Assembly (NCBI GenBank): GCA_012103295.1
Contig: WLXB01000003.1
Location: forward strand, 1 to 64,000
Reading direction: 5' to 3'
Length of the DNA stretch: 64,000 nt
Origin: Alphaproteobacteria bacterium
GTDB taxonomy: Bacteria; Pseudomonadota; Alphaproteobacteria; Rhodospirillales; Rhodospirillaceae
This document shows positions 55,937 through 64,000 of the stretch, piece by piece; the first letter of the stretch is position 1, and every line of letters starts with the position of its first letter. The translations under genes were made by a program, and so were the position numbers. The notes under the pieces were generated by a model. That model had not been told where the DNA came from and made no database searches. It saw only the letters and a program-made list of their open reading frames with translations.

Positions 55937-56815
55937 ATGCATCTCCCAGGACCTTTTGACATCATCCGTGTCGTTGAGTTGGAGGGCGCGTTCCGCGTCC
56001 CGGATTTTCTGTTTCCTGACGCAACGGAAGAGGTGATCAAGGCCTCTAAGGTTGGAAGCGATCCGAGGTTCTATAACGCCGAAACCAACATGCTGTTTAT
56101 GTCGTTTCACACCCTGGTCATTCGGACTCAGCGGCACACTATTCTGGTTGATACTTGCATCGGCAACGATAAAGAACGCCCTGAGCTGCTCGACTGGCAC
56201 CATCGCAGTGGGCCGTTCCTGGCCGATCTAGCGGCCGCAGGCGTGCCGGCGGAAAGCATTGATTTTGTGCTTTGTACCCACCTTCATGCGGATCACGTTG
56301 GCTGGAACACTAAACTTCTGGACGGCCGCTGGGTCCCAACATTTCCCAACGCCAAATACCTCATGGCGCGCACCGAAGTTGAGCATTGGTCCCACATTCG
56401 GGAAACCTCAAACGAAGCCGCTAACCACCGGTCATGGGACGATAGCGTTCAGCCGATCCTCGATGCTGGCCAGGCTTTAGTCGTCGATTCCGACTATGAA
56501 ATTGAACCGGGGATTCATCTGATCCCCGCCCCGGGCCATACCCCGGGCAACGTCATCCTGCATGTCAGTGATGGCAAAGAGCGTGCCTATCTTATCGGCG
56601 ACACCATCCACCATCCGCTCCAGATTGAGCACCCGGATTGGTCGAGCCGGTTCTGTTCTGATCCCGATCAATCTCGCGTTACTCGCAAATCTTTTTTAGA
56701 TACCGTGGCCGATACAGGTTCATTGGTTATGCCGGCCCACTTCGCGGCGCCTACGGCTGTGCGGATTACTGGCGACGCAACCGGATATGATTTTGAAACG
56801 GTGGCCAAAAGTTAG
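55937..56815 (+). CDS. Metallo-beta-lactamase-fold hydrolase
   Basis: 292 residues. The zinc motif 'THLHADHVGWNT' (H-x-H-x-D-H), later His in 'PAPGHTPGNVILHV' and Asp in 'YLIGDTIHHP' are all present. 'LVIRTQRHTILVDTCIGNDK' is typical of the N-terminal half. The family includes lactonases, glyoxalase II and sulfohydrolases; no specific reaction is assigned. It starts 50 bases after the acetyltransferase. Confidence 0.92.
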   Translation: MHLPGPFDIIRVVELEGAFRVPDFLFPDATEEVIKASKVGSDPRFYNAETNMLFMSFHTLVIRTQRHTILVDTCIGNDKERPELLDWHHRSGPFLADLAAAGVPAESIDFVLCTHLHADHVGWNTKLLDGRWVPTFPNAKYLMARTEVEHWSHIRETSNEAANHRSWDDSVQPILDAGQALVVDSDYEIEPGIHLIPAPGHTPGNVILHVSDGKERAYLIGDTIHHPLQIEHPDWSSRFCSDPDQSRVTRKSFLDTVADTGSLVMPAHFAAPTAVRITGDATGYDFETVAKS

Positions 56816-56870
56816 TCGCTCGTTTTATCTCATTGAGATTTGAATTTTACGTCTACGTTTCCGTCTGCGC

Positions 56871-57095
56871 TCACGTCAGCGGTGTTGGTTTCTGATCGTC
56901 TGCTGCCTTCTTTTCAATTTCTAAGACTTGAAGCCTTACGCATTCCCAGAAAGCGGCGCAGGCTTCGTCGTCTGCTGCTTCGCACTCTTGGCGTCGCACC
57001 CTGGCGATTTCCTCAGCGTTGTTAAAACTGAAGAGTAAGAAATCGGCCGCCTCCGACACCGTGCAGATTTCAGGAATTCTTTTGAGATAATCCAC
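56871..57095 (-). CDS. Small hypothetical protein
   Basis: 74 residues, predicted helical, acidic with several Cys ('FNNAEEIARVRRQECEAADD'). It begins with GTG and lacks a strong ribosome-binding site. No domain recognised. Amino-acid composition looks protein-like, but the gene is uncertain. Confidence 0.45.
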   Translation of the reverse strand: MDYLKRIPEICTVSEAADFLLFSFNNAEEIARVRRQECEAADDEACAAFWECVRLQVLEIEKKAADDQKPTPLT

Positions 57096-57253
57096 TACAA
57101 TTTTGACGATTCTTCCTATGAATCTAATCGTTATTAGTGTATTCCGACCGGAGGTTTATGGGAAGTAGCACGCCGAATCAAGCGGTTGGCACCCCTGTTC
57201 ACTGTTCAAGCCCGGCGCTAAGCTTGAGGTCGAATTTATGGGGGGTGGAGCTG

Positions 57254-57670
57254 ATGGCGGACGACGGATTTTCGGGTAAAGGGTTTCTCTGGCGCTGGGG
57301 CTTGTGCTTGGTGCTTGTGCTCGTAACTTTCAATCCTACAGGGTTTTCCTATTACGCCTGGGTCATGGGTGGTGGCGGCGCTCTGCCCATGAAGGTTTTG
57401 ACCGGTATCGTGTTGCTCGCGGCTTACGCTTTCATTGTTCATGCCACCTGGGAATCTTTGGGGCCATTCGGTGTTGGAATTTCTGTCGCGTTCTTCGCGG
57501 CGGTGATTTGGGTGCTGGTGGATTTCGGCCTGCTTTCGCTTGATAGCGCGTCTATTGTCGCGTGGATTGTGTTGGTGGCGGCGGCAACGATTCTTGCCGT
57601 TGGCATGTCGTTCTCCTTGGTACGTCGCAAGGTGACCGGCCAAATTGATGTGGATGATGTGGATGATTGA
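57254..57670 (+). CDS. Small inner-membrane protein with four helices
   Basis: 138 residues: a short cytoplasmic start (MADDGFSGKGFLWRWG), then four hydrophobic helices separated by short loops, including 'LCLVLVLVTFNPTGFSYY' and 'LPMKVLTGIVLLAAYAFIVH'. It resembles small alphaproteobacterial membrane proteins of the DUF6524 kind, but that name is uncertain. The ATG at 57254 has GGTGGAG upstream; an in-frame ATG at 57158 with GGAGG is also possible. It overlaps the isochorismatase gene by 8 bases. Confidence 0.7.
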   Translation: MADDGFSGKGFLWRWGLCLVLVLVTFNPTGFSYYAWVMGGGGALPMKVLTGIVLLAAYAFIVHATWESLGPFGVGISVAFFAAVIWVLVDFGLLSLDSASIVAWIVLVAAATILAVGMSFSLVRRKVTGQIDVDDVDD

Positions 57671-58319
57671 TTGGCCGATAGACCCAGCGCGCACGGCGCT
57701 GATCAATGTTGATCTCCAGAATATCTTCGTTGAAGGCTTTGATATCTCGGCAACGGATGGACCGGACGTTGCCCAGCGGTTGAACAAATTATCTCGGGTT
57801 TGCCGTGATCAAGGCATGATGGTGATCCACACCATCAATGAACTGCGCGCTGATGGGTCCAACCGAGGAATCGCGTCCGAGGTTGTTACCGCTTACTTAC
57901 AAAGCACGGGCACCAATCGGCGGGGCGGTATTGATGCTGGCACCGACGGAGCCAAACTCCATGCCTCTCTCGAGGTCGAGCCGACCGACGTCCTTTTAAC
58001 CAAACCGCGCTACGGCTCGTTTACGGGGACAGATCTCGACTTGATCTTGCGCACTAACGGGATTGAGGCCGTCATTATCGGCGGAATCGCGACCAACGTT
58101 TGTTGTGATACCACCGCCCGCGAGGCCAATCAGCGGGACTATAAGGTGTTTTTCCTTTCTGACGGCACTGGCAACCACGGCATGCAGGGGCTTTCGGCCG
58201 AAGATATTAAGGCTTCGACTCTGGCAGCAATCCGCCTTGCTTTTGGGCAGGTTCTGACCGTCGATGAGACAATTGCCAAGATCGAAGAGGGTGGCCGGGG
58301 GGTCATCGCGGCGGAATAA
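57663..58319 (+). CDS. Isochorismatase-family cysteine hydrolase
   Basis: 218 residues. The catalytic triad is visible: Asp in 'ALINVDLQNIFVEG', Lys in 'LLTKPRYGSFTGTDLD' and nucleophilic Cys in 'GIATNVCCDTTAREANQ', where the second Cys matches the usual position. It hydrolyses nicotinamide- or ureide-like amides in known relatives. The ATG at 57663 lies inside the end of the preceding membrane-protein gene. Confidence 0.9.
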   Translation: MIDWPIDPARTALINVDLQNIFVEGFDISATDGPDVAQRLNKLSRVCRDQGMMVIHTINELRADGSNRGIASEVVTAYLQSTGTNRRGGIDAGTDGAKLHASLEVEPTDVLLTKPRYGSFTGTDLDLILRTNGIEAVIIGGIATNVCCDTTAREANQRDYKVFFLSDGTGNHGMQGLSAEDIKASTLAAIRLAFGQVLTVDETIAKIEEGGRGVIAAE

Positions 58320-58330
58320 ACGCCTCAATC

Positions 58331-58383
58331 TTATCCACAGCACCCCATAACGCGTTGTTATCCCCTATCTTTTCGTCTAATAC
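58331..58383 (+). promoter_or_regulatory. sucA promoter with palindrome and DnaA-box-like site
   Basis: TTGTTA (58355-58360), 17 bases, TAATAC (58378-58383), pointing to sucA. The palindrome AACGCGTT (58349-58356) within ATAAC-N5-GTTAT (58347-58361) overlaps the -35, and TTATCCACA (58331-58339) matches the DnaA-box consensus just upstream. Confidence 0.55.
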
Positions 58384-58438
58384 TTGACCGTTAGGGCTCG
58401 AAAATGCCTGGCAGCGCACCTACGGGGGACAGATCACA

Positions 58439-61354
58439 GTGGATCCCACTTTTCTGACCGGAGCGAACGCAACGTTCGTAGCCGAACTCTACGCACAGTT
58501 TTTACGCGATCCGTCATCTGTCGATCCGTCTTGGTCCAACTTTTTCCGAGACCTGGGCGACGACGCTGGCGATTTGCTCGGTGAGCTTGATGGCGCCAGC
58601 TGGGCACCGTCCGCAGCCGGTGTCATTGGGGTTGCAGATGAAGAGGCTGCTGCCGCCAAAAAGGCAAAGCCGGGTGGCAAAGCTGCTCCGGTTGACCAGG
58701 CCAGTCTGATTAAACAAACCGAAGACTCTATCCACGCCCTGCAGATGATCCGGGCTTACCGCGCACGTGGACATCAGATTGCGAGCCTTGATCCCTTGGG
58801 TCTGCAAAAACAAGAACCGCACCCCGAGCTCGATCCAAAAGTACATGGCTTTGACGAAGGCGACATGGACCGGGAGATTTATCTCGGTGGTGTCATGGGC
58901 AAGGACAAAGCAACGCCACGTCAAATGCTGCAAATCCTAAAAGACACCTATTGCGGAACTATCGGTGTTGAGTTCACGCACATCCAAGACCCAGATCAGA
59001 AGTATTGGCTGCAAAAACGCATTGAAAGCGAACGCAACCACACTGATTTCTCGAAGGAAGGTAAACACGCCATCCTCGAACGGCTGACCGAAGCTGAAGG
59101 CTTCGAAAAGTTTCTCGGTACCAAGTACACCGGTACGAAAAGGTTCGGTTTGGATGGCGGAGAAGCATCCGTCCCCGCTATCGAGCAAATTCTAAAAGTG
59201 GGTGGTAAGCATGGGGTCGAGCAGGTTGTGCTTGGTATGGCCCACCGTGGCCGGCTGAACATTCTCGTCAATGTGATGCATAAGCCATTCACGGCGATCT
59301 TCTCAGAATTCCAAGGCAACTCCTCAAATCCGGATGACGTCGAAGGCTCTGGTGATGTTAAGTATCACCTCGGCACGTCGGCGGATCGGGAATTTGACGG
59401 CAACACTGTTCACCTCTCATTGACCGCCAACCCATCCCATCTTGAAGTGGTAGACCCGGTGGTGCTTGGCAAAGTGCGCGCCAAGCAAGAGCAGCTAAAA
59501 GACATGGATCGTCAAAAGGTCATGGGTCTGTTGCTCCATGGCGATGCGGCTTTTGCCGGCCAAGGTGTAATCGCTGAATGTTTTGGATTCTCTCAGATCG
59601 AGGGTTACACCACAGGCGGCACGGTCCACTTTGTTATCAACAACCAAATTGGCTTCACCACGACGCCGCAATACAGCCGCTCCGGTTTGTATTGCACCGA
59701 CATTGCCAAAATGGTGGAAGCGCCGATTTTCCACGTCAACGGCGACGATGCAGAAGCTGTTGTACACTGCGCCCGCATCGCGACAGAGTTCCGTCAGGAA
59801 TTCGGCGTCGATGTGGTGCTCGATCTCGTCTGCTACCGACGTCATGGTCACAACGAAGGTGACGAACCGAAGTTCACTCAGCCGTTGATGTACGACCGTA
59901 TCGGCGGACATGCGACCGCGCGCACAGTTTATGCCGATAAGCTGGTCGCTGAAGGCACGATGACTCAGGAACAGGCCGACATGCAGATGAGCCAGTTCCT
60001 TCACATGATGGAAGTGGATTTTGAATCCGCGTCGTCCTATCGCCCCAACAAAGCAGATTGGTTGGAAGGGGCATGGAAAGGCCTCGACCAGCTGGCTGGC
60101 GAAGAAGAGTATCAAGAGCACGACACGGGCGTTGCCGATAAAACCCTAAAGGAAGTCGGCCACGTGATTTCATCTGTGCCAGATGATTTCAAAGTTAACT
60201 CCAAGATTGCTCGCCAGCTCAAAGCCAAACGTAAAGCCATTGATAATGGGCAAGGCATTGACTGGGCGACGGCGGAAGCTCTGGCTTTCGGGACTCTATT
60301 GATTGAAGGCGCGCCTGTTCGCTTATCAGGTCAGGATTGCCGTCGCGGTACGTTCTCGCAACGTCATGCATCATTGGTCGATCAAAACACCGAAGAGCGT
60401 CACGTGATGCTCAATAACATTCGTAAAGACCAAGCGTTCTTTGAAGTGATTGATAGCCCCTTGTCCGAGCTTTCAATCGTTGGGTTTGAGTACGGCTACT
60501 CATTGACTGAACCCCATGCCCTGGTGATGTGGGAAGCGCAGTTTGGTGATTTCTCCAACGCCGCTCAAATGATCATCGATCAGTTTATCTCGTCCGGCGA
60601 AAGTAAATGGCTGCGTTTGTCCGGCTTGGTTCTCTTGCTCCCTCATGGTTACGAGGGTCAGGGTCCAGAGCACTCCTCCGCGCGGTTTGAGCGTTATCTG
60701 CAGATGTGCGGCAATGACAACTGGCAAGTGTGCAACATCACAACGCCGTCAAACTATTTCCATGCCTTGCGCCGTCAGGTTCGCCGTGACTTCCGCAAGC
60801 CTTTGGTGATCATGACTCCGAAGTCATTGCTACGTCACAAGAAGTGCGTCAGCTCGCTCAAAGACATGAATGCGAAGTCTCAGTTTCAACGGGTGATCGG
60901 TGAGACTGAGAAAATTGGTGCCGCGGACAAAGTCCGTCGTGTCGTACTTTGTACCGGCAAGGTCTATTACGATTTGCTGCAGGCGCGTGAAGACCAGGGC
61001 ATCAAAGATGTCGCGATCGTGCGTGTGGAGCAGTTGTATCCCTGGCCGAAAGACACGCTCAACAAAGAGCTTAAAAAATACAAGAATGCTGAAGTCGTGT
61101 GGTGTCAGGAAGAACCCGCCAACATGGGCAGCTGGACATTCGTCGACCGCCGTATTGAGTACGCGCTCGAAGACATCAACATTAAAGCCAAGAGGCCAGT
61201 CTATGCCGGGCGCCTCCCCGCTGCTTCACCGGCAACCGGCTTAATGAAAGTTCACGTCAACGAACAAAATCAGTTGGTCGAGTGGGCCCTGAACACGCCC
61301 CTTGATGACATCCCTCAACCCTTCCGCCGCCTCACCAAGTTGGCAGCTGAATAA
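58439..61354 (+). CDS. sucA: 2-oxoglutarate dehydrogenase E1 (SucA)
   Basis: 971 residues, thiamine-diphosphate-dependent decarboxylase that transfers succinyl to the SucB lipoyl arm. Begins 'TFLTGANATFVAELYAQFL', with 'GMAHRGRLNILVNVMHKP', 'GDAAFAGQGVIAECFGFSQI', 'NNQIGFTTTPQYSRS' (TPP/Mg region) and 'GYEGQGPEHSSARFERYLQM'. The start is GTG at 58439, with GGGGGA upstream; no in-frame ATG lies nearby. Confidence 0.97.
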   Translation: MDPTFLTGANATFVAELYAQFLRDPSSVDPSWSNFFRDLGDDAGDLLGELDGASWAPSAAGVIGVADEEAAAAKKAKPGGKAAPVDQASLIKQTEDSIHALQMIRAYRARGHQIASLDPLGLQKQEPHPELDPKVHGFDEGDMDREIYLGGVMGKDKATPRQMLQILKDTYCGTIGVEFTHIQDPDQKYWLQKRIESERNHTDFSKEGKHAILERLTEAEGFEKFLGTKYTGTKRFGLDGGEASVPAIEQILKVGGKHGVEQVVLGMAHRGRLNILVNVMHKPFTAIFSEFQGNSSNPDDVEGSGDVKYHLGTSADREFDGNTVHLSLTANPSHLEVVDPVVLGKVRAKQEQLKDMDRQKVMGLLLHGDAAFAGQGVIAECFGFSQIEGYTTGGTVHFVINNQIGFTTTPQYSRSGLYCTDIAKMVEAPIFHVNGDDAEAVVHCARIATEFRQEFGVDVVLDLVCYRRHGHNEGDEPKFTQPLMYDRIGGHATARTVYADKLVAEGTMTQEQADMQMSQFLHMMEVDFESASSYRPNKADWLEGAWKGLDQLAGEEEYQEHDTGVADKTLKEVGHVISSVPDDFKVNSKIARQLKAKRKAIDNGQGIDWATAEALAFGTLLIEGAPVRLSGQDCRRGTFSQRHASLVDQNTEERHVMLNNIRKDQAFFEVIDSPLSELSIVGFEYGYSLTEPHALVMWEAQFGDFSNAAQMIIDQFISSGESKWLRLSGLVLLLPHGYEGQGPEHSSARFERYLQMCGNDNWQVCNITTPSNYFHALRRQVRRDFRKPLVIMTPKSLLRHKKCVSSLKDMNAKSQFQRVIGETEKIGAADKVRRVVLCTGKVYYDLLQAREDQGIKDVAIVRVEQLYPWPKDTLNKELKKYKNAEVVWCQEEPANMGSWTFVDRRIEYALEDINIKAKRPVYAGRLPAASPATGLMKVHVNEQNQLVEWALNTPLDDIPQPFRRLTKLAAE

Positions 61355-61381
61355 CCCCATTCCGTTAGGACCGAGGACGCT

Positions 61382-62617
61382 ATGTCGACAGAAATCAAAG
61401 TGCCCCAACTCGGCGAATCCGTCAGCGAGGCCACCGTCGCCAAATGGCTAAAGCAGCCGGGCGAAGCTGTGGCCTTAGACGAGCCGTTGGTTGAATTGGA
61501 AACCGATAAGGTGACGCTGGAGGTCAACTCTCCGGCAGCCGGGTCGCTTTCAGAAATCGTCGCTGAAGAAGGCGCGGATGTGGAAGTTGGTGCCCTTCTC
61601 GCGGTTCTGGCAGAGGGCGCGGCCGGCACGGCCGCGGCTCCCAAAGCTGATGCCCCGAAAAAAGAAGAACCGAAAGCAGCTCCAGCCCCTAAGGCCGAAG
61701 CACCAAAAGCAGCACCTGCTGCTGCACCTGTCGCCTCTGCAGCCGCTGATTATCCGTTAGCGCCGTCGGTCCGACGTTTGGTTGATGAGCATGATCTTGA
61801 TCCCAAAAAGATTCCGGCAACCGGCAAGAACGGCCGCTTGACCAAGGGCGACATTCTCAAGTTTGTTGCGTCCGGTGGCGAAGGGGCCACGGCCCCGACG
61901 GTTCCGGATCGCGGGCCACGCGAAGAACGGGTCAAGATGACACGCCTGCGTCGCAGCATTGCCGGTCGACTGAAGGAAGCGCAGAACACAGCCGCGATGC
62001 TGACCACCTTTAACGAGGTGGACATGAGCGCGGTGATGAACGCCCGTAAGCAGTATCAAGATGCATTCGTTAAGAAGAACGGCATTAAACTCGGCTTTAT
62101 GTCGTTCTTCGCCAAAGCCTGCGTTACGGCGCTTAAAGAATTACCCGCTGTAAACGGCTCAATCGAAGAGAACGAGATTGTTTACAAAAACTACTACGAC
62201 ATCGGCGTCGCCGTCGGCACGCCGCAAGGTCTGGTGGTGCCTGTGGTCCGTGATTGTGACCTGAAGGATTTGGCTGAGATTGAAGCCGATATCTCCGGTT
62301 ACGGCACTAAAGCCCGCGACGGCAAGCTAACGGTCGAGGAAATGACCGGTGGCACCTTCACCATTTCAAATGGCGGCATCTACGGTTCCATGCTGTCGAC
62401 GCCGATTTTGAACACACCGCAGTCGGCGATCCTCGGCATGCACAACATCACCCAGCGTGCCATGGTCATGCCCGATGGGTCGATCCAGGCACGGCCGATG
62501 ATGTATCTCGCGTTGTCTTACGATCACCGCATCATCGATGGCCGCGAAGCCGTCACCTTCTTGGTCCGCGTCAAGCAGTGCCTCGAAGATCCCGCCCGCA
62601 TGCTCTACGACGTATAA
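61382..62617 (+). CDS. sucB: Dihydrolipoamide succinyltransferase E2 (SucB)
   Basis: 411 residues: an N-terminal lipoyl domain (Lys43 in '[11 protein letters not shown]'), an Ala/Pro/Lys linker (about 85-125), a peripheral-subunit-binding domain ('[20 protein letters not shown]') and a catalytic domain with '[16 protein letters not shown]' (His-Asp). It forms the core of the 2-oxoglutarate dehydrogenase complex. 27 bases after sucA; lpd follows 12 bases later. Confidence 0.98.
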   Translation: MSTEIKVPQLGESVSEATVAKWLKQPGEAVALDEPLVELETDKVTLEVNSPAAGSLSEIVAEEGADVEVGALLAVLAEGAAGTAAAPKADAPKKEEPKAAPAPKAEAPKAAPAAAPVASAAADYPLAPSVRRLVDEHDLDPKKIPATGKNGRLTKGDILKFVASGGEGATAPTVPDRGPREERVKMTRLRRSIAGRLKEAQNTAAMLTTFNEVDMSAVMNARKQYQDAFVKKNGIKLGFMSFFAKACVTALKELPAVNGSIEENEIVYKNYYDIGVAVGTPQGLVVPVVRDCDLKDLAEIEADISGYGTKARDGKLTVEEMTGGTFTISNGGIYGSMLSTPILNTPQSAILGMHNITQRAMVMPDGSIQARPMMYLALSYDHRIIDGREAVTFLVRVKQCLEDPARMLYDV

Positions 62618-62629
62618 GGCAGAAATATC

Positions 62630-64000
62630 ATGAGTGATTCTTCATACGACGTCATCATCATCGGTGGTGGCCCGGGCGGTTACGTCTGTGCCATTCGCGC
62701 CGCTCAACTGGGCTTGAAAACGGCCTGTGTCGAGAGCCGAGGAGCCCTTGGCGGCACCTGCCTCAATGTTGGCTGTATTCCTTCTAAGGCGCTGCTGCAG
62801 TCGTCGCATTTCTTTGAAGAAGCCAATGAACATTTCGCTGATCACGGCATTAAAGTGCCGGACGTTAAACTCGACCTCAAGACGATGATGGCCCGCAAAG
62901 ATGATGTGGTCACTCAGTTAACCCAAGGCATTGAGTTTCTGTTTAAGAAAAACAAGGTCGACTACTTCAAAGGCAAAGGCGCCATCACCAAGGCCGAGCT
63001 CGGCGCTCATGAAGTAACGGTCAAGCCTGACGGTAAGGGTAAAGCGCAGAAGATTAACGCCAAGAACGTTGTCATCGCCACGGGATCGGAAGTGACGCCG
63101 CTACCCGGCGTTGAGATTGATGAGAAAGTCGTCGTCAGTTCTACCGGCGCGCTCGACCTTAAAAAAGTGCCGAAGTCGATGGTCGTCATCGGGGCCGGCG
63201 TTATCGGTTTGGAAATGGGGTCCGTCTGGCGTCGCCTTGGGGCTGATGTCACCGTGGTCGAATATCTCGATTTCATTCTGCCACCGATGGATGCGGAAGT
63301 GCGCAAGCAGATGCAGCGCATTCTCGAAAAGCAAGGCCTCAAATTTAAATTGGGTTCCAAAGTCACCGGTGTCAAAACGGGTAAGACCGGCGCGACCGTG
63401 TCCGTTGAGCCGGCCGCTGGCGGAAAAGCGGAAACCATCAAAGCCGATACAGTGTTGGTCGCTATTGGGCGTCGTCCCTTCACCGACGGGCTGGGTCTGG
63501 ATAAAGCAGGCGTTAAAGTATCAGACCGCGGTTTTGTTGAGGTGGATGATCACTTCCAAACCAATGTGGAAGGCATCTTCGCCATCGGCGATGTTATTGG
63601 CGGCATGATGCTGGCCCACAAGGCCGAAGATGAAGGCGTCGTGGTGGCGGAATCCCTCACCGGCCTAACACCGCACATCAATTATGATGCGATCGCGTCC
63701 GTTGTTTACACCTGGCCGGAAGTGGCCGGTGTCGGCAAAACTGAAGAACAACTCAAAGAGGCGGGCACGAAGTACAAAGCGGGCAAATTCCCGTTCACGG
63801 CTAATTCGCGCGCCCGGGCCAATGGCGACACCGATGGCTTTGTGAAGATTTTGGCCGATGCCGAGTCCGACGAAGTGTTGGGCTGTCACATCATCGGCCC
63901 GCTTGCAGGCGACCTGATTATGGAAGTCTCTCTGGGGATGGAATTCACTGCCTCAGCCGAAGACATCGGCCGTACGTGCCATGCCCATCCGCAGTTGGGT
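62630..64000 (+). CDS. lpd: Dihydrolipoamide dehydrogenase (E3), 3' end cut by window edge
   Basis: 457 residues visible of about 465-470. FAD-binding '[20 protein letters not shown]', redox-active disulfide '[15 protein letters not shown]', NAD-binding '[20 protein letters not shown]', and the catalytic C-terminal segment 'TCHAHPQLG' are seen. It reoxidises the lipoyl groups of SucB. Only the last few residues are off the right edge. Confidence 0.97.
   Translation, partial: MSDSSYDVIIIGGGPGGYVCAIRAAQLGLKTACVESRGALGGTCLNVGCIPSKALLQSSHFFEEANEHFADHGIKVPDVKLDLKTMMARKDDVVTQLTQGIEFLFKKNKVDYFKGKGAITKAELGAHEVTVKPDGKGKAQKINAKNVVIATGSEVTPLPGVEIDEKVVVSSTGALDLKKVPKSMVVIGAGVIGLEMGSVWRRLGADVTVVEYLDFILPPMDAEVRKQMQRILEKQGLKFKLGSKVTGVKTGKTGATVSVEPAAGGKAETIKADTVLVAIGRRPFTDGLGLDKAGVKVSDRGFVEVDDHFQTNVEGIFAIGDVIGGMMLAHKAEDEGVVVAESLTGLTPHINYDAIASVVYTWPEVAGVGKTEEQLKEAGTKYKAGKFPFTANSRARANGDTDGFVKILADAESDEVLGCHIIGPLAGDLIMEVSLGMEFTASAEDIGRTCHAHPQLG

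Overview
The window is a gene-dense chromosomal segment of about 57-58% G+C (judged by eye). It comes from an alphaproteobacterium, most likely a free-living heterotroph related to Rhodospirillales. The assignment rests on gene order and protein signatures: ffh-rpsP-rimM-trmD-rplS running into leuC-leuD-leuB and asd; dapF-mtaB-ftsY; argJ-mutT beside secA; and sdhCDAB, zapE, mdh, sucCD, sucAB and lpd strung together. No phage, insertion sequence, transposase, CRISPR array or plasmid gene was seen. One tRNA gene, tRNA-Leu(TAA), is present.

Layout. 1-9.4 kb is an accessory metabolic region: the end of a TRAP transporter operon, a stand-alone cyclic-nucleotide-binding protein with a phytanoyl-CoA dioxygenase relative, a DUF1838 Tat-exported protein, an Ada-like DNA repair protein, a small heat-shock gene with a probable sigma-32 promoter and RNA-thermometer-like leader, and a RidA / RraA / SnoaL-like / Asp-Glu-racemase-like run. 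9.4-13 kb holds a 2-oxoglutarate oxygenase behind tRNA-Leu, cinA-like, mutT and argJ. 13-29.4 kb is housekeeping: secA, a CpcT/CpeT-like gene, ftsY, mtaB, dapF, the SRP/ribosome operon, leucine biosynthesis and asd. 29.5-37.5 kb is accessory: a response regulator, a CitE-like lyase, a luciferase-like oxidoreductase, a VOC protein, an MFS carrier, a methyltransferase with a coupled small gene, and a tandem family of exported proteins with a decayed third copy. 37.8-64 kb is a TCA-cycle block (sdhCDAB, mdh, sucCD, sucAB, lpd) interrupted by two sets of unrelated genes, at 41.3-44.6 kb and 50.3-58.3 kb.

Functional links. SecA, FtsY and Ffh cover protein export. RpsP, RimM, TrmD, RplS, MtaB and tRNA-Leu serve translation. 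LeuCDB, ArgJ, DapF and Asd serve amino-acid synthesis. Sdh, Mdh, SucCD, SucAB and Lpd make up most of the second half of the TCA cycle. The CDS of lpd is cut by the right edge and dctM by the left edge.

I did not find an obviously new defence or mobile system. The observations most worth checking are: the heat-shock leader; the RidA/RraA/racemase run in which usual catalytic residues appear replaced; the tandem exported-protein family with a frameshifted remnant; a palindrome-bearing promoter in front of sucA; a nested palindrome near 55.02 kb; a CpcT/CpeT-like protein in a non-phototroph; and a small gene inside leuCD. All functional names come from reading motifs by eye, without database searches.
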